Source: DATGJX01 sp963830545 (GTDB taxonomy: Bacteria; Vulcanimicrobiota; Vulcanimicrobiia; Vulcanimicrobiales; Vulcanimicrobiaceae). From it: 64,000 nt of DNA. The notes beneath the pieces are model-generated. The model saw nothing but the letters and a program-made list of their open reading frames with translations. It ran no database searches and was not told the DNA's origin. The stretch spans positions 744,001 to 808,000 of the forward strand of contig CAWHMK010000001.1 in the NCBI GenBank assembly GCA_963830545.1, read 5' to 3'. This document shows, piece after piece, positions 1 to 9,700 of this stretch (within the stretch, counting starts at the first letter, position 1; every line of letters starts with the position of its first letter). Made by a program: the position numbers and the translations under genes.

Positions 1-257
1 TCGAAGCGCGCGCACTTCTGGCGAGCGAAGTCAACCTGATTCGGCCGGAGCGATTCAGCAACGGTCCGGCGCCGGTGCTTGCGATGGTACGGTATCGCGC
101 AACCCCCGCTCGCGCGCTAGCGAACCTTCGAGACGACACGCTCGAATTGCGATTCGAACAGCCGCTTCGCGCCGTTTCGCCGGGACAACTCGTCGCGCTC
201 TTCGATTGCGCGGATGAGGAAGTGCTCGGCGCCGCGACGATCACGTCGGCGGATTGA
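1..257 (+). CDS. mnmA: tRNA-specific 2-thiouridylase MnmA, C-terminal part
   Basis: Only the last 84 codons lie in the window (reading frame from base 3). MnmA thiolates the wobble uridine (s2U34) of tRNAs for Lys, Glu and Gln. What is visible is the C-terminal beta-barrel domain: an 'MVRYRATPARA' segment followed by 'FEQPLRAVSPGQLVALF' and 'EEVLGAATI', which match the conserved RY..., AV-PGQ and LG-G-I blocks of the family. The catalytic cysteines and the PP-loop are upstream of the window. The last 17 bases overlap the convergent gene on the minus strand. The family assignment rests on this short region only. Confidence 0.8.
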   Translation, partial: EARALLASEVNLIRPERFSNGPAPVLAMVRYRATPARALANLRDDTLELRFEQPLRAVSPGQLVALFDCADEEVLGAATITSAD

Positions 258-834
258 ACGCGTAGATCCCCGCGTCGCGCTTGCGCAGCAGTTCGTTCAG
301 AATCCCCGTCAAGACCTCGCACTTCTCGCGCGTGCTTGCCGCCGCGTAGCTGCCGTACTGCTCGACGAGAAGATCCCGCAGTCCCGTTTCAATGAGCTGC
401 CGCGATTCCGGCGAAGCGGGATCTCCGCTGCCCGTGGGCGAGAGGTCGCCGTCGATCTTGTTGGTTTCGAGCAGGCGCAAAATCGTGTATTCGCACGCCG
501 TGCGCCGGTAAACGTTTCTGCGCGACCGGGATTCGGGCAGACTCTCGCGCGAGCGCACGAAAAACCCGTATTCCTCGAGCACTGCAATAGACTCGAACAC
601 CATCGTGGTGCTGAGCAAGCCTAAGTCCTTTCGAATCTGCTCGATGGTCGGGTGGCAGACGCCGCTATCGTCGGAAAGCATGATGAGATAGACGTACATG
701 CTGATCTGCCTGGGATTGAGCACGTGAAACAGAAAGCCGCTCCACCAAGCCGGAATGTGGGCCAGCGGCTCACATTGCGACGGGTTGCCGCTCTCCTGGC
801 AAGCGACGTCTTGGACGACGTGCGCATCATCCAA
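241..834 (-). CDS. winged-helix (HTH) DNA-binding protein, function unknown
   Basis: A 197-residue protein with a helix-turn-helix domain in roughly residues 40-105 ('CHPTIEQIRKDLGLLS' followed by 'VFESIAVLEEYGFFVRSR'), the layout of replication-initiator or MarR/GntR-like winged helices, then a charged C-terminal half of unknown fold. The longest start is TTG at 834, with GAGG about 11 bases upstream; the next in-frame ATG lies at about residue 46 and would cut into the domain. It converges on mnmA with a 17-base overlap. The upstream 120 bases hold an inverted repeat that may be its operator. No enzymatic motif is seen. The role as transcription regulator is inferred. Confidence 0.6.
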   Translation of the reverse strand: MDDAHVVQDVACQESGNPSQCEPLAHIPAWWSGFLFHVLNPRQISMYVYLIMLSDDSGVCHPTIEQIRKDLGLLSTTMVFESIAVLEEYGFFVRSRESLPESRSRRNVYRRTACEYTILRLLETNKIDGDLSPTGSGDPASPESRQLIETGLRDLLVEQYGSYAAASTREKCEVLTGILNELLRKRDAGIYAFNPPT

Positions 835-898
835 TGAAGAAAACCTCGCAATAGAAAAAGCGCAGTTATGAACAGTCGTGCGTATTCACGGGCATCGG

Positions 899-922
899 AT
901 GGTAGCCTGTCTGACATACCAT
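899..922. promoter_or_regulatory. short inverted repeat upstream of the winged-helix gene
   Basis: ATGGTA (899-904) and TACCAT (917-922) form a perfect 6-base inverted repeat with a 12-base spacer, in the 120-base gap between mqnC and the winged-helix gene. An AT-rich stretch follows. It could be an operator for the downstream regulator; this is inference only. Confidence 0.25.
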
Positions 923-954
923 ACAATATTTTGGACTACGGCCGGTTCGGGGCC

Positions 955-2039
955 TTACACTCCGGCGAGCGCCACGTCCGAGCGAAGATTCCAGTACGTG
1001 TCACGGATGACGGGTGAAAAGCCGGCTTGCACGACAATGCGCTCCAAATCGCGCCGAGTCGCTTCATTGGCGGAGCCGGCATCGTGCACGACCTGCTCTT
1101 CGATGATCGTTCCGCCCATGTCGTCGCATCCGTAGAAGAGCGCAAGCTGGCCCATCTTCAGTCCGGGGGTCAACCAAGAAGCCTGCAAGTGTGCGCACGT
1201 TGTCCAAGTACAGCCTGCGAGATCGCAAGGACCCGCAGGTAATCCAACCCGGTTGCTTCTTTACCGCGCAACGGCGTTTTCCACGGCACGTAATACCATG
1301 GAATGAACGCGGTGAAGCCGCCGGTTTCATCCTGCAGCCTGCGAATCACGTCCAAATGTTCGATGCGCTCTTCGAGCGTTTCAATCGAACCGAACATCAT
1401 CGTTGCCGTCGTCGGCATACCGAGCAGCTGCGCTTCGCGCATCACGCCGATCCATTCGTCGGGCTTCACTTTACGAGCGCTGATGCGCATTCGCACGCGT
1501 TCTACCAAGATTTCCGCGCCGGCTCCGGGCAGCGATTTCATACCCGCGCCTTTGAGGCGAACCAGTACCTCGCGAACGGGAAGGTTCTCGACGTGCGCGA
1601 GACCCGTCACCTCCGAAACGGAAAGCGAGTGGATGTCGACGTTCGGATACTCGCAGGCAACGCGGCGGAAAAGCGATTCGAACCATTCCAGGCGCAGTTC
1701 CGGATTGACGCCGCCCTGAATCATGATCTGCGTTGCGCCCTGGTCGGCAGCGTGCTTCACTCGGGCGAGCACCTGATCGTGCGACATGGTGTACCCTTCC
1801 TTGTGCTTTTCAGGCCGGAAAAACGCACAGAAGGTACAGTGCACGTTGCACACGTTCGTATAGTTGATCGTCGTGTCTATCACGTAGGTGACGACATCCG
1901 TCGGATACAATTGCATGCGCCGCGCGTGCGCCGCACCGCCGAGATCGTGGAGATCCGCTTCCCGGTACAACCGCACGCCCTCTTCGAATGACAAGCGTCC
2001 GCCGCACGCGGCCTTGTCGAGCAGGCTATTGAGCGACAC
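955..2039 (-). CDS. mqnC: cyclic dehypoxanthinyl futalosine synthase MqnC (two frameshifts)
   Basis: Radical SAM enzyme that cyclises dehypoxanthinyl futalosine in the futalosine pathway to menaquinone. The SAM cluster motif is CxxxCxxC in 'NVCNVHCTFCAFFRPEK', with the 'MIQGGVNPEL' and 'AGMKSLPGAGAEIL' blocks typical of MqnC, and the C-terminal part 'LKMGQLALFYGCDDMGGT'. The start is GTG at 2039, overlapping the end of mqnA by 14 bases. The reading frame breaks near 1204 and near 1188; removing one base at each place restores a continuous AVLDNVRTLQASW segment and a 360-residue protein of normal length. Since mqnA and mqnE are intact, sequencing error is more likely than loss of function. Confidence 0.88.
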
Positions 2040-2856
2040 CGATGACCTCCGGAACGAACGGCGGAACCTTTGCGATTGCCCCGACGGCTTGCAGTTCGCG
2101 GCAGTACGCCGCAAGGCCGCGCTGCGCCGCCGAGTGGAACGTGAAATTGAGTTTTCCGTAATAGATTTCGTAGAATCCCGCGGGCCGCGGTTTCAGGGAC
2201 TGGGCGAGCGCGATGACCCGTGCGCGATGCGCCCGTCCCCAGGAATACGCATCCGTGAGCGCGTGCAGGCATTCGCGCACTTCGTCCAAACGGCGCTCGA
2301 AGATTTCACGCCGCGCAACCCACACCGCGGTTACGGATTGTTCGCCGGTCCAGTCGCGCCACAGCAGGCCCAAATCGTAAACCTGCTCGCTCGGAAACTC
2401 GAACGCGGCGTCGATGGCCGCGTCCCCGATCACCATTGCCGGTTCACCGGCCCGCGCGTACGCAAGCGGATCTTCGACTTCGACGAATTGCGCGCGCACT
2501 TCATAGCGGCGCTCGAGGAGGACCCGCAGCAGATTACGTCCGCTCGCGGACTCTTTCGTCGTCGCGATCTTTACGCCGTCCAGAAGCGCCGGCGGCATGT
2601 GCGATATCAGCAGCACCGAAACGATCTCGTCGCGAGCGCCGATGCAGAGATCGGGAAGCAGCGCGTACCGCTGCGCGTCGAGCGCGTATTCGTACGCGCT
2701 CACCGGCCCCATATCGAGTTCTCCCTCGCGCATCAGCGCATTCAGTCGTGCGGGGACATCGGCCACCAGCGTTCCGGGATAATCGATCACGCCTTCGTCG
2801 AATGCCGCGTAAATCGGCAAATCGTTGACGTAGCGCATGCGGCTGCTGCGCAGCAT
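2026..2856 (-). CDS. mqnA: chorismate dehydratase MqnA
   Basis: A 276-residue periplasmic-binding-protein-fold enzyme that dehydrates chorismate to 3-[(1-carboxyvinyl)oxy]benzoate, the first step of the futalosine pathway. Typical features: 'RYVNDLPIYAAFDEG' at the N-terminus, 'LDMGPVSAYEYA', 'KIATTKESASGRNLLRVLLE', and the middle block 'AMVIGDAAIDAAFE'. The start ATG at 2856 overlaps the stop of mqnE (TAATG), so translation is probably coupled; an upstream GTG-type extension would run into mqnE. The three genes mqnE, mqnA and mqnC overlap each other and form one transcription unit. No oddity in sequence or length. Confidence 0.93.
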   Translation of the reverse strand: MLRSSRMRYVNDLPIYAAFDEGVIDYPGTLVADVPARLNALMREGELDMGPVSAYEYALDAQRYALLPDLCIGARDEIVSVLLISHMPPALLDGVKIATTKESASGRNLLRVLLERRYEVRAQFVEVEDPLAYARAGEPAMVIGDAAIDAAFEFPSEQVYDLGLLWRDWTGEQSVTAVWVARREIFERRLDEVRECLHALTDAYSWGRAHRARVIALAQSLKPRPAGFYEIYYGKLNFTFHSAAQRGLAAYCRELQAVGAIAKVPPFVPEVIGVAQ

Positions 2857-3980
2857 TACGCGAGGGCCGGTTCCTTCGGCGGCGCCCAATCCCACGGGAA
2901 TTCATCGTACGTCGTGTTGCGGCGCACGGGCTCGTAGCCGGCTTCCTCGATGAGGCGGCGGAACTCGCGATCGTCGACGTATTGGCCGGAGCGCGTGCCG
3001 GCACTGTGATAGATCATCTCTTCGTCCGTGCTGCCGTGCGTGCCGTCCATGTCGTCGGCGCCGAACTGCAGCGCAACCTGGCAGACCTTGAGCCCCTGAA
3101 TCATCCAATACGCCTTGACGTGGTCGAAATTGTGCAGCATCAAGCGGGCGACGGCGAACATGCGCACATCGTCCAAACCCGTCGTCCAGCCGCAGTCGTT
3201 CAGTTCGTTGCCGTCCGGGTGAAACGCGAGCGGGATGAACGCATTAAAGCCAGGCGACCGCTGCTGCGATTCCCGCAGCCGTATCAAGTGGTCCACCCGG
3301 TCCTCCAGCGATTCGATGTGACCGTAAAGCATCGTTGCATTGGAAGCGACGCCTTGGCGGTGGAGTTCTTCGTGAATCGCCAGCCAGTTGTCTGCGTTCA
3401 CTTTGTTCGCGCAGATCTTTTTGCGCGTTTCTTCCGCAAAAATTTCCGCGCCGCCGCCGTTGACGTTGTCGAGGCCGGCGGATCTGAGCTCCGAAACGAT
3501 CTCCGGATAGCTCATGCGGTGCCGCTTGGCCATGTAATCGATCTCGGCCGCCGTGAACAGCGAGAGCTGGACGTGCGGCAGATGTTCTTTGAACCTGCGC
3601 ATGAGCGGCAGCCAGTAGTCGAGCGAGAGCTGACGCGGATCGTGACCGCCGACGATGTGTATCTGGTTGAAGTTCTCGCCGGTTTCCAACGCTTTTGCGA
3701 ATACCTCGTCGGCAGGCATGCGAACGACGCGATCGCGTTCCTTGAATTCGTCGACCGCAAACGAGCAAAATTTGCAGCCGGCATAACAGACGTTGGTCGA
3801 ATTAATGTACCGGTTGAGCACGTAGAAGACTTTCTTCCCGCTCTTGCGCTCTTTTGCGGCGCGGGCCATGCGCCCGAGATTGTGGATGTCGCTCGTTCTA
3901 AAGAGCGTGAGGCCGTCCTCGAGCGAAAGAGGAATGCCTTCCTCGAGTTTACGTTCGACAACCGCCAGCGCCGAATCCAT
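2856..3980 (-). CDS. mqnE: aminodeoxyfutalosine synthase MqnE
   Basis: Radical SAM enzyme of 374 residues joining SAM-derived adenosine to the MqnA product to give aminodeoxyfutalosine. The cluster motif is 'NVCYAGCKFCSF' (CxxxCxxC), followed by 'HIVGGHDPRQ', 'NVNGGGAEIFAEETRKKIC' and 'FGADDMDGTHG', all MqnE signatures. The start is ATG at 3980; upstream extension has no family similarity. It is the first gene of the mqnE-mqnA-mqnC unit and its stop overlaps the mqnA start. MqnC at the other end of the unit is a paralogue (both radical SAM). Confidence 0.93.
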   Translation of the reverse strand: MDSALAVVERKLEEGIPLSLEDGLTLFRTSDIHNLGRMARAAKERKSGKKVFYVLNRYINSTNVCYAGCKFCSFAVDEFKERDRVVRMPADEVFAKALETGENFNQIHIVGGHDPRQLSLDYWLPLMRRFKEHLPHVQLSLFTAAEIDYMAKRHRMSYPEIVSELRSAGLDNVNGGGAEIFAEETRKKICANKVNADNWLAIHEELHRQGVASNATMLYGHIESLEDRVDHLIRLRESQQRSPGFNAFIPLAFHPDGNELNDCGWTTGLDDVRMFAVARLMLHNFDHVKAYWMIQGLKVCQVALQFGADDMDGTHGSTDEEMIYHSAGTRSGQYVDDREFRRLIEEAGYEPVRRNTTYDEFPWDWAPPKEPALA

Positions 3981-4039
3981 TGCACTAACCACGGTTCGTA
4001 CTGTACGGCGTCGGCCCCGGGAGAGCCTAGGTGCGACTT

Positions 4040-4609
4040 TTACCGTTCGAACAGGCGTGCGCCGGCCGTTCGCACGAGCGCCGACGCCAGCAGAATGACG
4101 ACTGCACCGAGCGCCGCGCCGCCGATCACGTCGGTTGGGTAGTGCGCGCCGAGGGCGAGGCGCGACCAAATGATCGCGAGCGTCAATGCCGCGAGCAGTA
4201 AGAAAGCCGAGCGGCGCAGCCAAGCAGACAGCCGGGACCGAAGCAGCATTACGCCCCACAAAAAGTAGAATCCCGTGCAAATCGCCGCGTGCGAACTCGG
4301 ATACGAAAACGCGTGCTCGTGGCGGATCAGCCAGTCGTCGCGCCGCGGGCGCGCAAAAGCGTGCTGGAAACCATCGGCTGCGCCCCAACAGATCAGCCCC
4401 ACTGCAACGGCGAACAACGCGGGCAGACGCCAGCGCGGGCTAACGGCGGCAAGCACCAGGCACGCCCCATACAGCGGCGCGAGCACCTGCGCGTACCCGA
4501 TATTCGTGAGCACCCAGGCAGCGCCGATCCCTCGGCCCCGAACTGCCTGCGCGAACGCCCACAGCGCACGCGGCTCGCCGTGAAGTACGACGTGATAGCC
4601 CAGCCACAT
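4040..4609 (-). CDS. PAP2-family membrane phosphatase
   Basis: Integral membrane protein with the three PAP2 motifs in order: a basic stretch 'ARPRRDDW', the 'SYPSSHAA' block (catalytic-site Ser-His), and 'SRLALGAHYPTDVIGG' with the nucleophilic His and Asp. Members dephosphorylate lipid phosphates such as undecaprenyl pyrophosphate or phosphatidic acid; the substrate here is not known. The ATG at 4609 is the first start, but the same frame upstream encodes a hydrophobic stretch ('VLALVIPALILFAGF') overlapping the 3' end of ftsK, so the true N-terminus may lie further upstream or be masked by an indel. It follows ftsK by 17 bases. Confidence 0.8.
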   Translation of the reverse strand: MWLGYHVVLHGEPRALWAFAQAVRGRGIGAAWVLTNIGYAQVLAPLYGACLVLAAVSPRWRLPALFAVAVGLICWGAADGFQHAFARPRRDDWLIRHEHAFSYPSSHAAICTGFYFLWGVMLLRSRLSAWLRRSAFLLLAALTLAIIWSRLALGAHYPTDVIGGAALGAVVILLASALVRTAGARLFER

Positions 4610-4626
4610 GAAACCGGCGAACAGAA

Positions 4627-6828
4627 TCAGCGCGGGAATGACGAGCGCGAGTACGCCGGCCGAATCGACGTTGCGGGTGCGAACGTCAAGCTTCCGGTTG
4701 CGAAGAGATCCGGCTGTCCTCCGTCGTCACGCCCGAGGCGCGGAGCGAGTTGTTCGAGCTCTCCCAGGCCGATGAGAATGCGTCGCGGTTTGGTCCCTTC
4801 GTGCGGGCCGACGACTTTGAAATCTTCCAACTGCTTCATGATGCGAACGGCGCGCGGGTGTCCGATTGAAAACTGCGATTGCAGCGAAGCGGTCGATGCG
4901 TAGCTGCTCTCGATGATGAACTTCGCCGCGTCGTAACAGAGGGGATCGGCGTCTTTCTTGTTGCCGTCGTCGTCGGAAATCGGCACGACCTCGACATCGA
5001 GCAGATTTTCCGGCCGCCCCTGCTTGGCCCAGAAAGCGACGAGCCGGTGTACCTCGGAGCCGGTGATCAGCGCACCCTGCAAACGCACGGGTTTCGGCGC
5101 GTCGATCGGCAAGTACAGCATGTCGCCTCGGCCCAGCAGCCGTTCGGCGCCGGCCATGTCGAGAATCGTTCGCGAGTCGACTTGGGAGCTCACGGCGAAC
5201 GCAATGCGCGAGGGAATGTTCGCTTTGATGAGGCCGGTGATGACGTCTACCGACGGACGCTGCGTCGCGACGATCAGGTGGATGCCGGTCGCGCGCGCGA
5301 GCTGCGCGAGGCGCATGATCGTGGTCTCGACCTTCGCCGGCGCCACGAGCATGAGGTCCGCGAGTTCGTCTATGACGATGACGACGTACGGTAATTTCTC
5401 GTCAGGAAACCTTGCGTTGTATTCCTCGATTTTGCGAACGCCCGCTTTTGCGAACCGCTCGTAACGCGCGTCCATTTCCTTCGTCATCTCGAAGAGCGCG
5501 CCCGCGGCCATTCTTGCATCGGTTATAACATCTTTGACGAGATGCGGAATGCCGTTGTAAACCGTCAGTTCGACGCGTTTCGGATCGATCATGAGCATCT
5601 GCACCTGATCGGGGGTCGCGCTCACGAGCAGCGAGGCAATGATCGTATTCAAACAGACCGATTTACCGGAACCGGTCGCGCCGGCGACAAGCAGATGCGG
5701 CATCTTTCCGAGGTCGCCGAAAACGGGGCGCCCCGTGATGTCTTTGCCGAGCGCCATCCAGAGCGGCGGCACTTGTCCTCGCTGCGGAAGAGATTCGAGA
5801 ATTTCGCGAATCGAAACGACGGAAATCGTCTTGTTCGGCACCTCGATCCCGACTGCGGATTTGCCCGGGATCGGCGCCTCGATGCGCACGCTCGTTGCAG
5901 CGAGGGCGAGCGCGATGTCGTCCGCGAGCGAGGCGATGCGCGAAATCTTCACGCCGCGCTCAGGGCGCAGTTCGTAACGTGTGATCGACGGCCCCCGCTC
6001 CGTATGCACGACTTTGGCGCCGACGCCGAAGGAGGCCAGCGTGTCTTCCAAAACGTGCGAGCGCGTGGAGTCGTCCGCGATCTGCGCTTGAGGCGGATCG
6101 AAGAGGGCGAGATCGGGCAGATGGTAGACGATTTCGCCGTGCTCCAGGGGCGCCGGCGGTTCGTAGTGGGGTTCGCCTTCTTCGAGCTCGTCGCGTTCGT
6201 TTTGGACGAGAGTCGGCGCAGACGGCGGCGGCACGAACGCCTCGACCGGAATCAGAGCCAGACCGTCGGATTTCTTCTTATCGTTCGAGCGGCCGTCCCC
6301 GGACGACGTTTCGGGCAAGCGCCAGGCGTGGCAACCGCGGCATGCGGACGTTCGAGGACGCGAGTATGAGCCACCCGATGAGCTTCTTGACGGAAACGTT
6401 GGTAATCCACACGGCCAGCAGCAGCGCGGCGAGCCCGATCACGATGCGTGCTCCCAGCACGCCGAACAACGCCTGCAATCCATCCCAAATCGTGCCGCCT
6501 ATCCAGCCGCCGCGCCGCCCGAGGGCGGCGTCGATGAGCAAGAAGTAGCCGAGAGCGGCCGTTCCGAGCGTGGCCATCATGCGCGGAACGTTGATCTCCA
6601 GGAAGACGATCGCGCCGAACAAAGCGGCGAGGACCGGGAAAAGCGCGGCGGCGCCTCCAAACAGGGCGCTCAGGCCCGCAGCGCGGTCGCGGCGCCGGCG
6701 ATTCCGGCGCGGCCCGCCGGCAGCGTCAGCGCGATTCCCAGGAGAACGGCCAAACCGATCGCGGCAATGCCGGCGATCTCGAAGTTCAGTCGCGTCTTCG
6801 CGGTCGCCTTGCGGCGTACGCGTGCCAT
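4627..6828 (-). CDS. ftsK: DNA translocase FtsK/SpoIIIE (two frameshifts)
   Basis: ATP-driven double-stranded DNA pump that clears chromosomes through the division septum. The reconstructed protein has about 733 residues: an N-terminal membrane domain of about four helices (from 'MARVRRKATAK' through 'LFGAIVFLEINV' and 'IGLAALLLAVWITNV'), a short linker, then the motor with Walker A 'VAGATGSGKSV', Walker B 'PYVVIVIDELADLM', 'RATGIHLIVATQRPS', and a C-terminal gamma winged helix ('STASLQSQFSIGHPRAVRIM'). The frame shifts near 6675 and near 6319; one base missing and one extra restore it. Start ATG at 6828, only 36 bases from the divergent dehydrogenase gene. Confidence 0.9.
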
Positions 6829-6864
6829 GGAATAGAATCTTTCGTCATCAGCATAGGAGTTCAT

Positions 6865-7943
6865 TTGACCCCGCCAACGATCGTCGTACTCGAAGGCGAC
6901 GAAACCGGACAAGAATTGCTGCTCGAAGCCCTGCGCGTGCTCGATCGCGGCGTGATCGACGTCGAGCTGCATTTCGAGCAGCTACGATCTTTCGCTCGAA
7001 AACCGGCGCAAGACGCAAAACGGCGTCGTGGAGGAAGCTGCCGCTGCGATGAAACGCGCGCACTACGGCCTCAAGGCCGCGACCATCACGCCGGAAACCA
7101 AAGGCGACGTGGGTTCGCCCAACGCAATTCTGCGCCGCGCGATCGATGGTAAAGTCATCGTGCGCACGGGCCGCCGGCTTCCGGGAATACGTCCCGTGGC
7201 CGGCATCCACGCGCCGATTTCGGTCGTGCGGATGGCGGTCGGCGACGCATATGGAGCAAAGGAATGGCGCGAAGGCGAAGGTGCGGCCGAAGTCGCGTAC
7301 CGCACCGAAACCATCGAGCGCAGCGTGTGCCGGTTCGTCGTCGGAATACGCATTCCAGCACGCGGAGCGCGTTCGCGCAAAAGTCTTCGGCGGCCCGAAA
7401 TACACCGTCAGCCCGGTATACGAAGGGATGCTCAAAGAAGAGATGGACGCGGCCGCAAAGCGCCACCCGGGCGTCGCGTACAAACCGCAGCTGATCGACG
7501 CAACCTATGCGCTGCTTCTCAGTACCGACGGCGAGGATCCGCTCGTGATCCCTACCCTCAATCGCGACGGAGACTGCTTGTCGGACTTGGTGATGCAGCT
7601 GTTCGGCTCGATCGCGGGCGCAGAGTCGGTGCTGCTCTCGTTCGACGGCAAGCTTCGGCCGTCGGTCGTGATGGCCGAAGCCCCGCACGGAACCGCGCCG
7701 CGGCTCTTCGGGAAGAATGTCGCCAATCCGATGGCCATGATTCTCGCGAGCGCGGCGCTGCTGTCATACATGGAGGACAAGCGCGCGCAGAACGCGTCGC
7801 GCGCCATCTACGAATCGACCCTCGAAGCCGTCCACGAAGGCCTGAAAACCAGCGATCTGGGAGGACACGCCTCGACCACCGACGTCACTGACGGCGTCAT
7901 CGAGCGCGTCAAACGCAAACTCGACGTCTGGTCGACGCTCTAG
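6865..7943 (+). CDS. isocitrate/isopropylmalate-family dehydrogenase (two frameshifts)
   Basis: Beta-decarboxylating dehydrogenase acting on a (2R,3S)-2-hydroxyacid such as isocitrate or 3-isopropylmalate with NAD(P)+. Visible blocks: 'VVLEGDETGQELL' at the N-terminus, 'LKAATITPETKGDVGSPN' (substrate phosphate/carboxylate loop with SPN), 'IVRTGRRLPG', 'IPTLNRDGDCLSDL' (metal-binding Asp region) and 'EAPHGTAPRLFGKNVANP' near the C-terminus. The SPN-type substrate loop and 'KAATITPE' favour isocitrate dehydrogenase over LeuB. Start TTG at 6865 with AGGAG five bases upstream. Extra bases near 6980 and 7337 break the frame; without them the protein has 358 residues. Confidence 0.85.
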
Positions 7944-8019
7944 GAGCTAACGCAATATTGACGCTCGGGCGTTCTGATGGCCCTGGCTCCGCCGAGCCGG
8001 CCATAGTACGCTTATCCTA

Positions 8020-8862
8020 ATGTCTTGGCTGAACAAGAAGCCGTACGCTGAAAAGCAGCCGGCTTCGAGCGCGGACGCCGACTCGCGTTCGACGTCCCCG
8101 TGAAGCTTCGGCTTCGCGGGATGGCCGAACCCGTGCAGGCGACGTTGCTGCATATTGCCGTTTCGGGCTGCCGCCTGCGCTCGTGGATGCACGTGGAGCG
8201 CGGCGCAGGCATTTCGTTCGAATGGCGCTTGAGCGACGGGAAACTGCTCCTGCTCACCGGCGTCGTTGCGGCGAGATACGCGCCGCGCAACGGCGGCGTC
8301 GGATTTGAGTACGCCGTGGCACTCGAAAACCTCCCGGAAGCCGACGCCGACGCGCTCTCGCGCGAGGCCGCAATGCTGACGCGGCGCACGGCGTCCGCGC
8401 GCAGTTACGACACGTCGCTGGTCGACATCTCGCAATTCACCGGCTATCGCGTAGCAGACGAGTTTACCTTGGCCTACCGTGCAGACGATCTGCGTGCGAT
8501 GCAAAAGCGCGCGCAGGCCTGCGACGTTACCGGCAACGGATTGCGGATGCGCTGCGAGGAGACGTTGCATCCCGGACAGATCGTGCACCTCCAATTCTCG
8601 CTGCCCGAGCACGTGCTGCGCGTACACAAAGGCAAGGACGACGAACTGATCGTCGGCCCGTTCGGCTACCGTCGCGTGCCGCGCAAATACTTGCGGCGGC
8701 CGTTCGCGGAATTGAAAGTGAAAGCGCGCGTCGTGGGTCCGGCGAAAGATTCTCAGCGGCGCAGTTCGTACGAAATGCAATTTCTCGAAGTGGACGGCAT
8801 GGCGCGAGAAGAGCTCGCGCGATACATTCACGCCTCGCAGCTGCGCGAACCTGAAACGTTAA
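8020..8862 (+). CDS. PilZ-domain protein, probably c-di-GMP responsive (frameshifted)
   Basis: About 280 residues with two beta-rich modules: an N-terminal PilZ-like half ('FDVPVKLRLRGMAEPV', 'HIAVSGCRLRSW') and a second half ending in 'FGYRRVPRKYLRRPF' with the RxxxR-type basic cluster expected before a PilZ barrel. PilZ proteins bind cyclic di-GMP. The ATG at 8020 opens a frame that ends at 8103; a one-base shift between about 8045 and 8085 joins it to the main frame starting with GTG at 8100. The main frame has no stop at the expected end, so a second indel near 8845 is likely (stop at 8854 or 8862). It converges with the EamA gene. Confidence 0.65.
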
Positions 8863-9692
8863 CTCGCGATCAGCGCGACCCCCGCGAGCGCGAGCGCGAC
8901 GCCCGCTTTTTGCACCTTCGCCAAACGCTCTTTCAGGACGAACCGCGCCAGAAACACGGTGCTTCCCGGGTAGAGCGAGGTGAGCACCGCGGCGATAGAC
9001 AGATATCCGGCGCCCGCCGCCAGGACGTAACAAACGTTTGCACTCATGTCGAGCAATCCCCCGACGAGTACGAGCGCGAGCGCCGGCGCGCCCGGCAGGA
9101 CCTCGCGACGCAGTACGAGCGCGATCGCGAGCAACAACGCAACGGAACACATGCGAGCGAACAAGACCGGATACACGCCGGCGCCTTTTCCTGCGAGTGC
9201 GAGAAAGATGTAAAAGCCTCCCAGCACGACTCCGGAAGCGACGGCCTCTCTTACGCCCGCCGTCGAGAACTCGAAACGCCCGTCCGGTTCGGTGGAAAGC
9301 GAAATTAGAACGACCGCAGCGAGCGCGACGACGATACCCGTCATCTGCCACGCGCTAAGACGATCGCCACGCACGACGCCAACGACCACCGGCAATGCAG
9401 CGGCGAGCACCGCCGTAATCGGTGAGACGACGCCCATTTTCCCAATCGAAAGCGCGTGGTACAGCAGCACGATGCCGATGCCGCCGCACGCTCCGCCGAG
9501 TGCGCCGTACGCGAGCGCGGCTTGCGTAAAGCGCCCGGGCAGCAGCGGCATGAGCGCGACCAGCAGAATCAACCCCGCGGCCTGCGAAACTATCGCCACG
9601 GCGAACATCGAACTGCGGCGCGTCGCAAGGCCGCCGCAGAAATCCGCCGCACCGTAGAAAGCCGCAGCGCACAAGCCGAGAAGGATCGCCAC
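8859..9692 (-). CDS. EamA/DMT-family transporter
   Basis: Ten-helix drug/metabolite transporter of about 277 residues, made of two EamA repeats. Glycine-rich helices such as 'LLGLCAAAFYGAADFCGG', 'GIGIVLLYHALSIGKMGVVSP' (end of repeat 1) and 'YLSIAAVLTSLYPGSTVFLA' (end of repeat 2, the classic EamA ending with conserved YP) are seen. Start GTG at 9692 lies eight bases before the amidase stop, so it follows the amidase in one transcript. It shares its uninterrupted frame with the amidase only because of a frameshift in the latter; it is not a fusion. Substrate unknown. Confidence 0.8.
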   Translation of the reverse strand: MAILLGLCAAAFYGAADFCGGLATRRSSMFAVAIVSQAAGLILLVALMPLLPGRFTQAALAYGALGGACGGIGIVLLYHALSIGKMGVVSPITAVLAAALPVVVGVVRGDRLSAWQMTGIVVALAAVVLISLSTEPDGRFEFSTAGVREAVASGVVLGGFYIFLALAGKGAGVYPVLFARMCSVALLLAIALVLRREVLPGAPALALVLVGGLLDMSANVCYVLAAGAGYLSIAAVLTSLYPGSTVFLARFVLKERLAKVQKAGVALALAGVALIAS

Positions 9693-9700
9693 GTACTGCT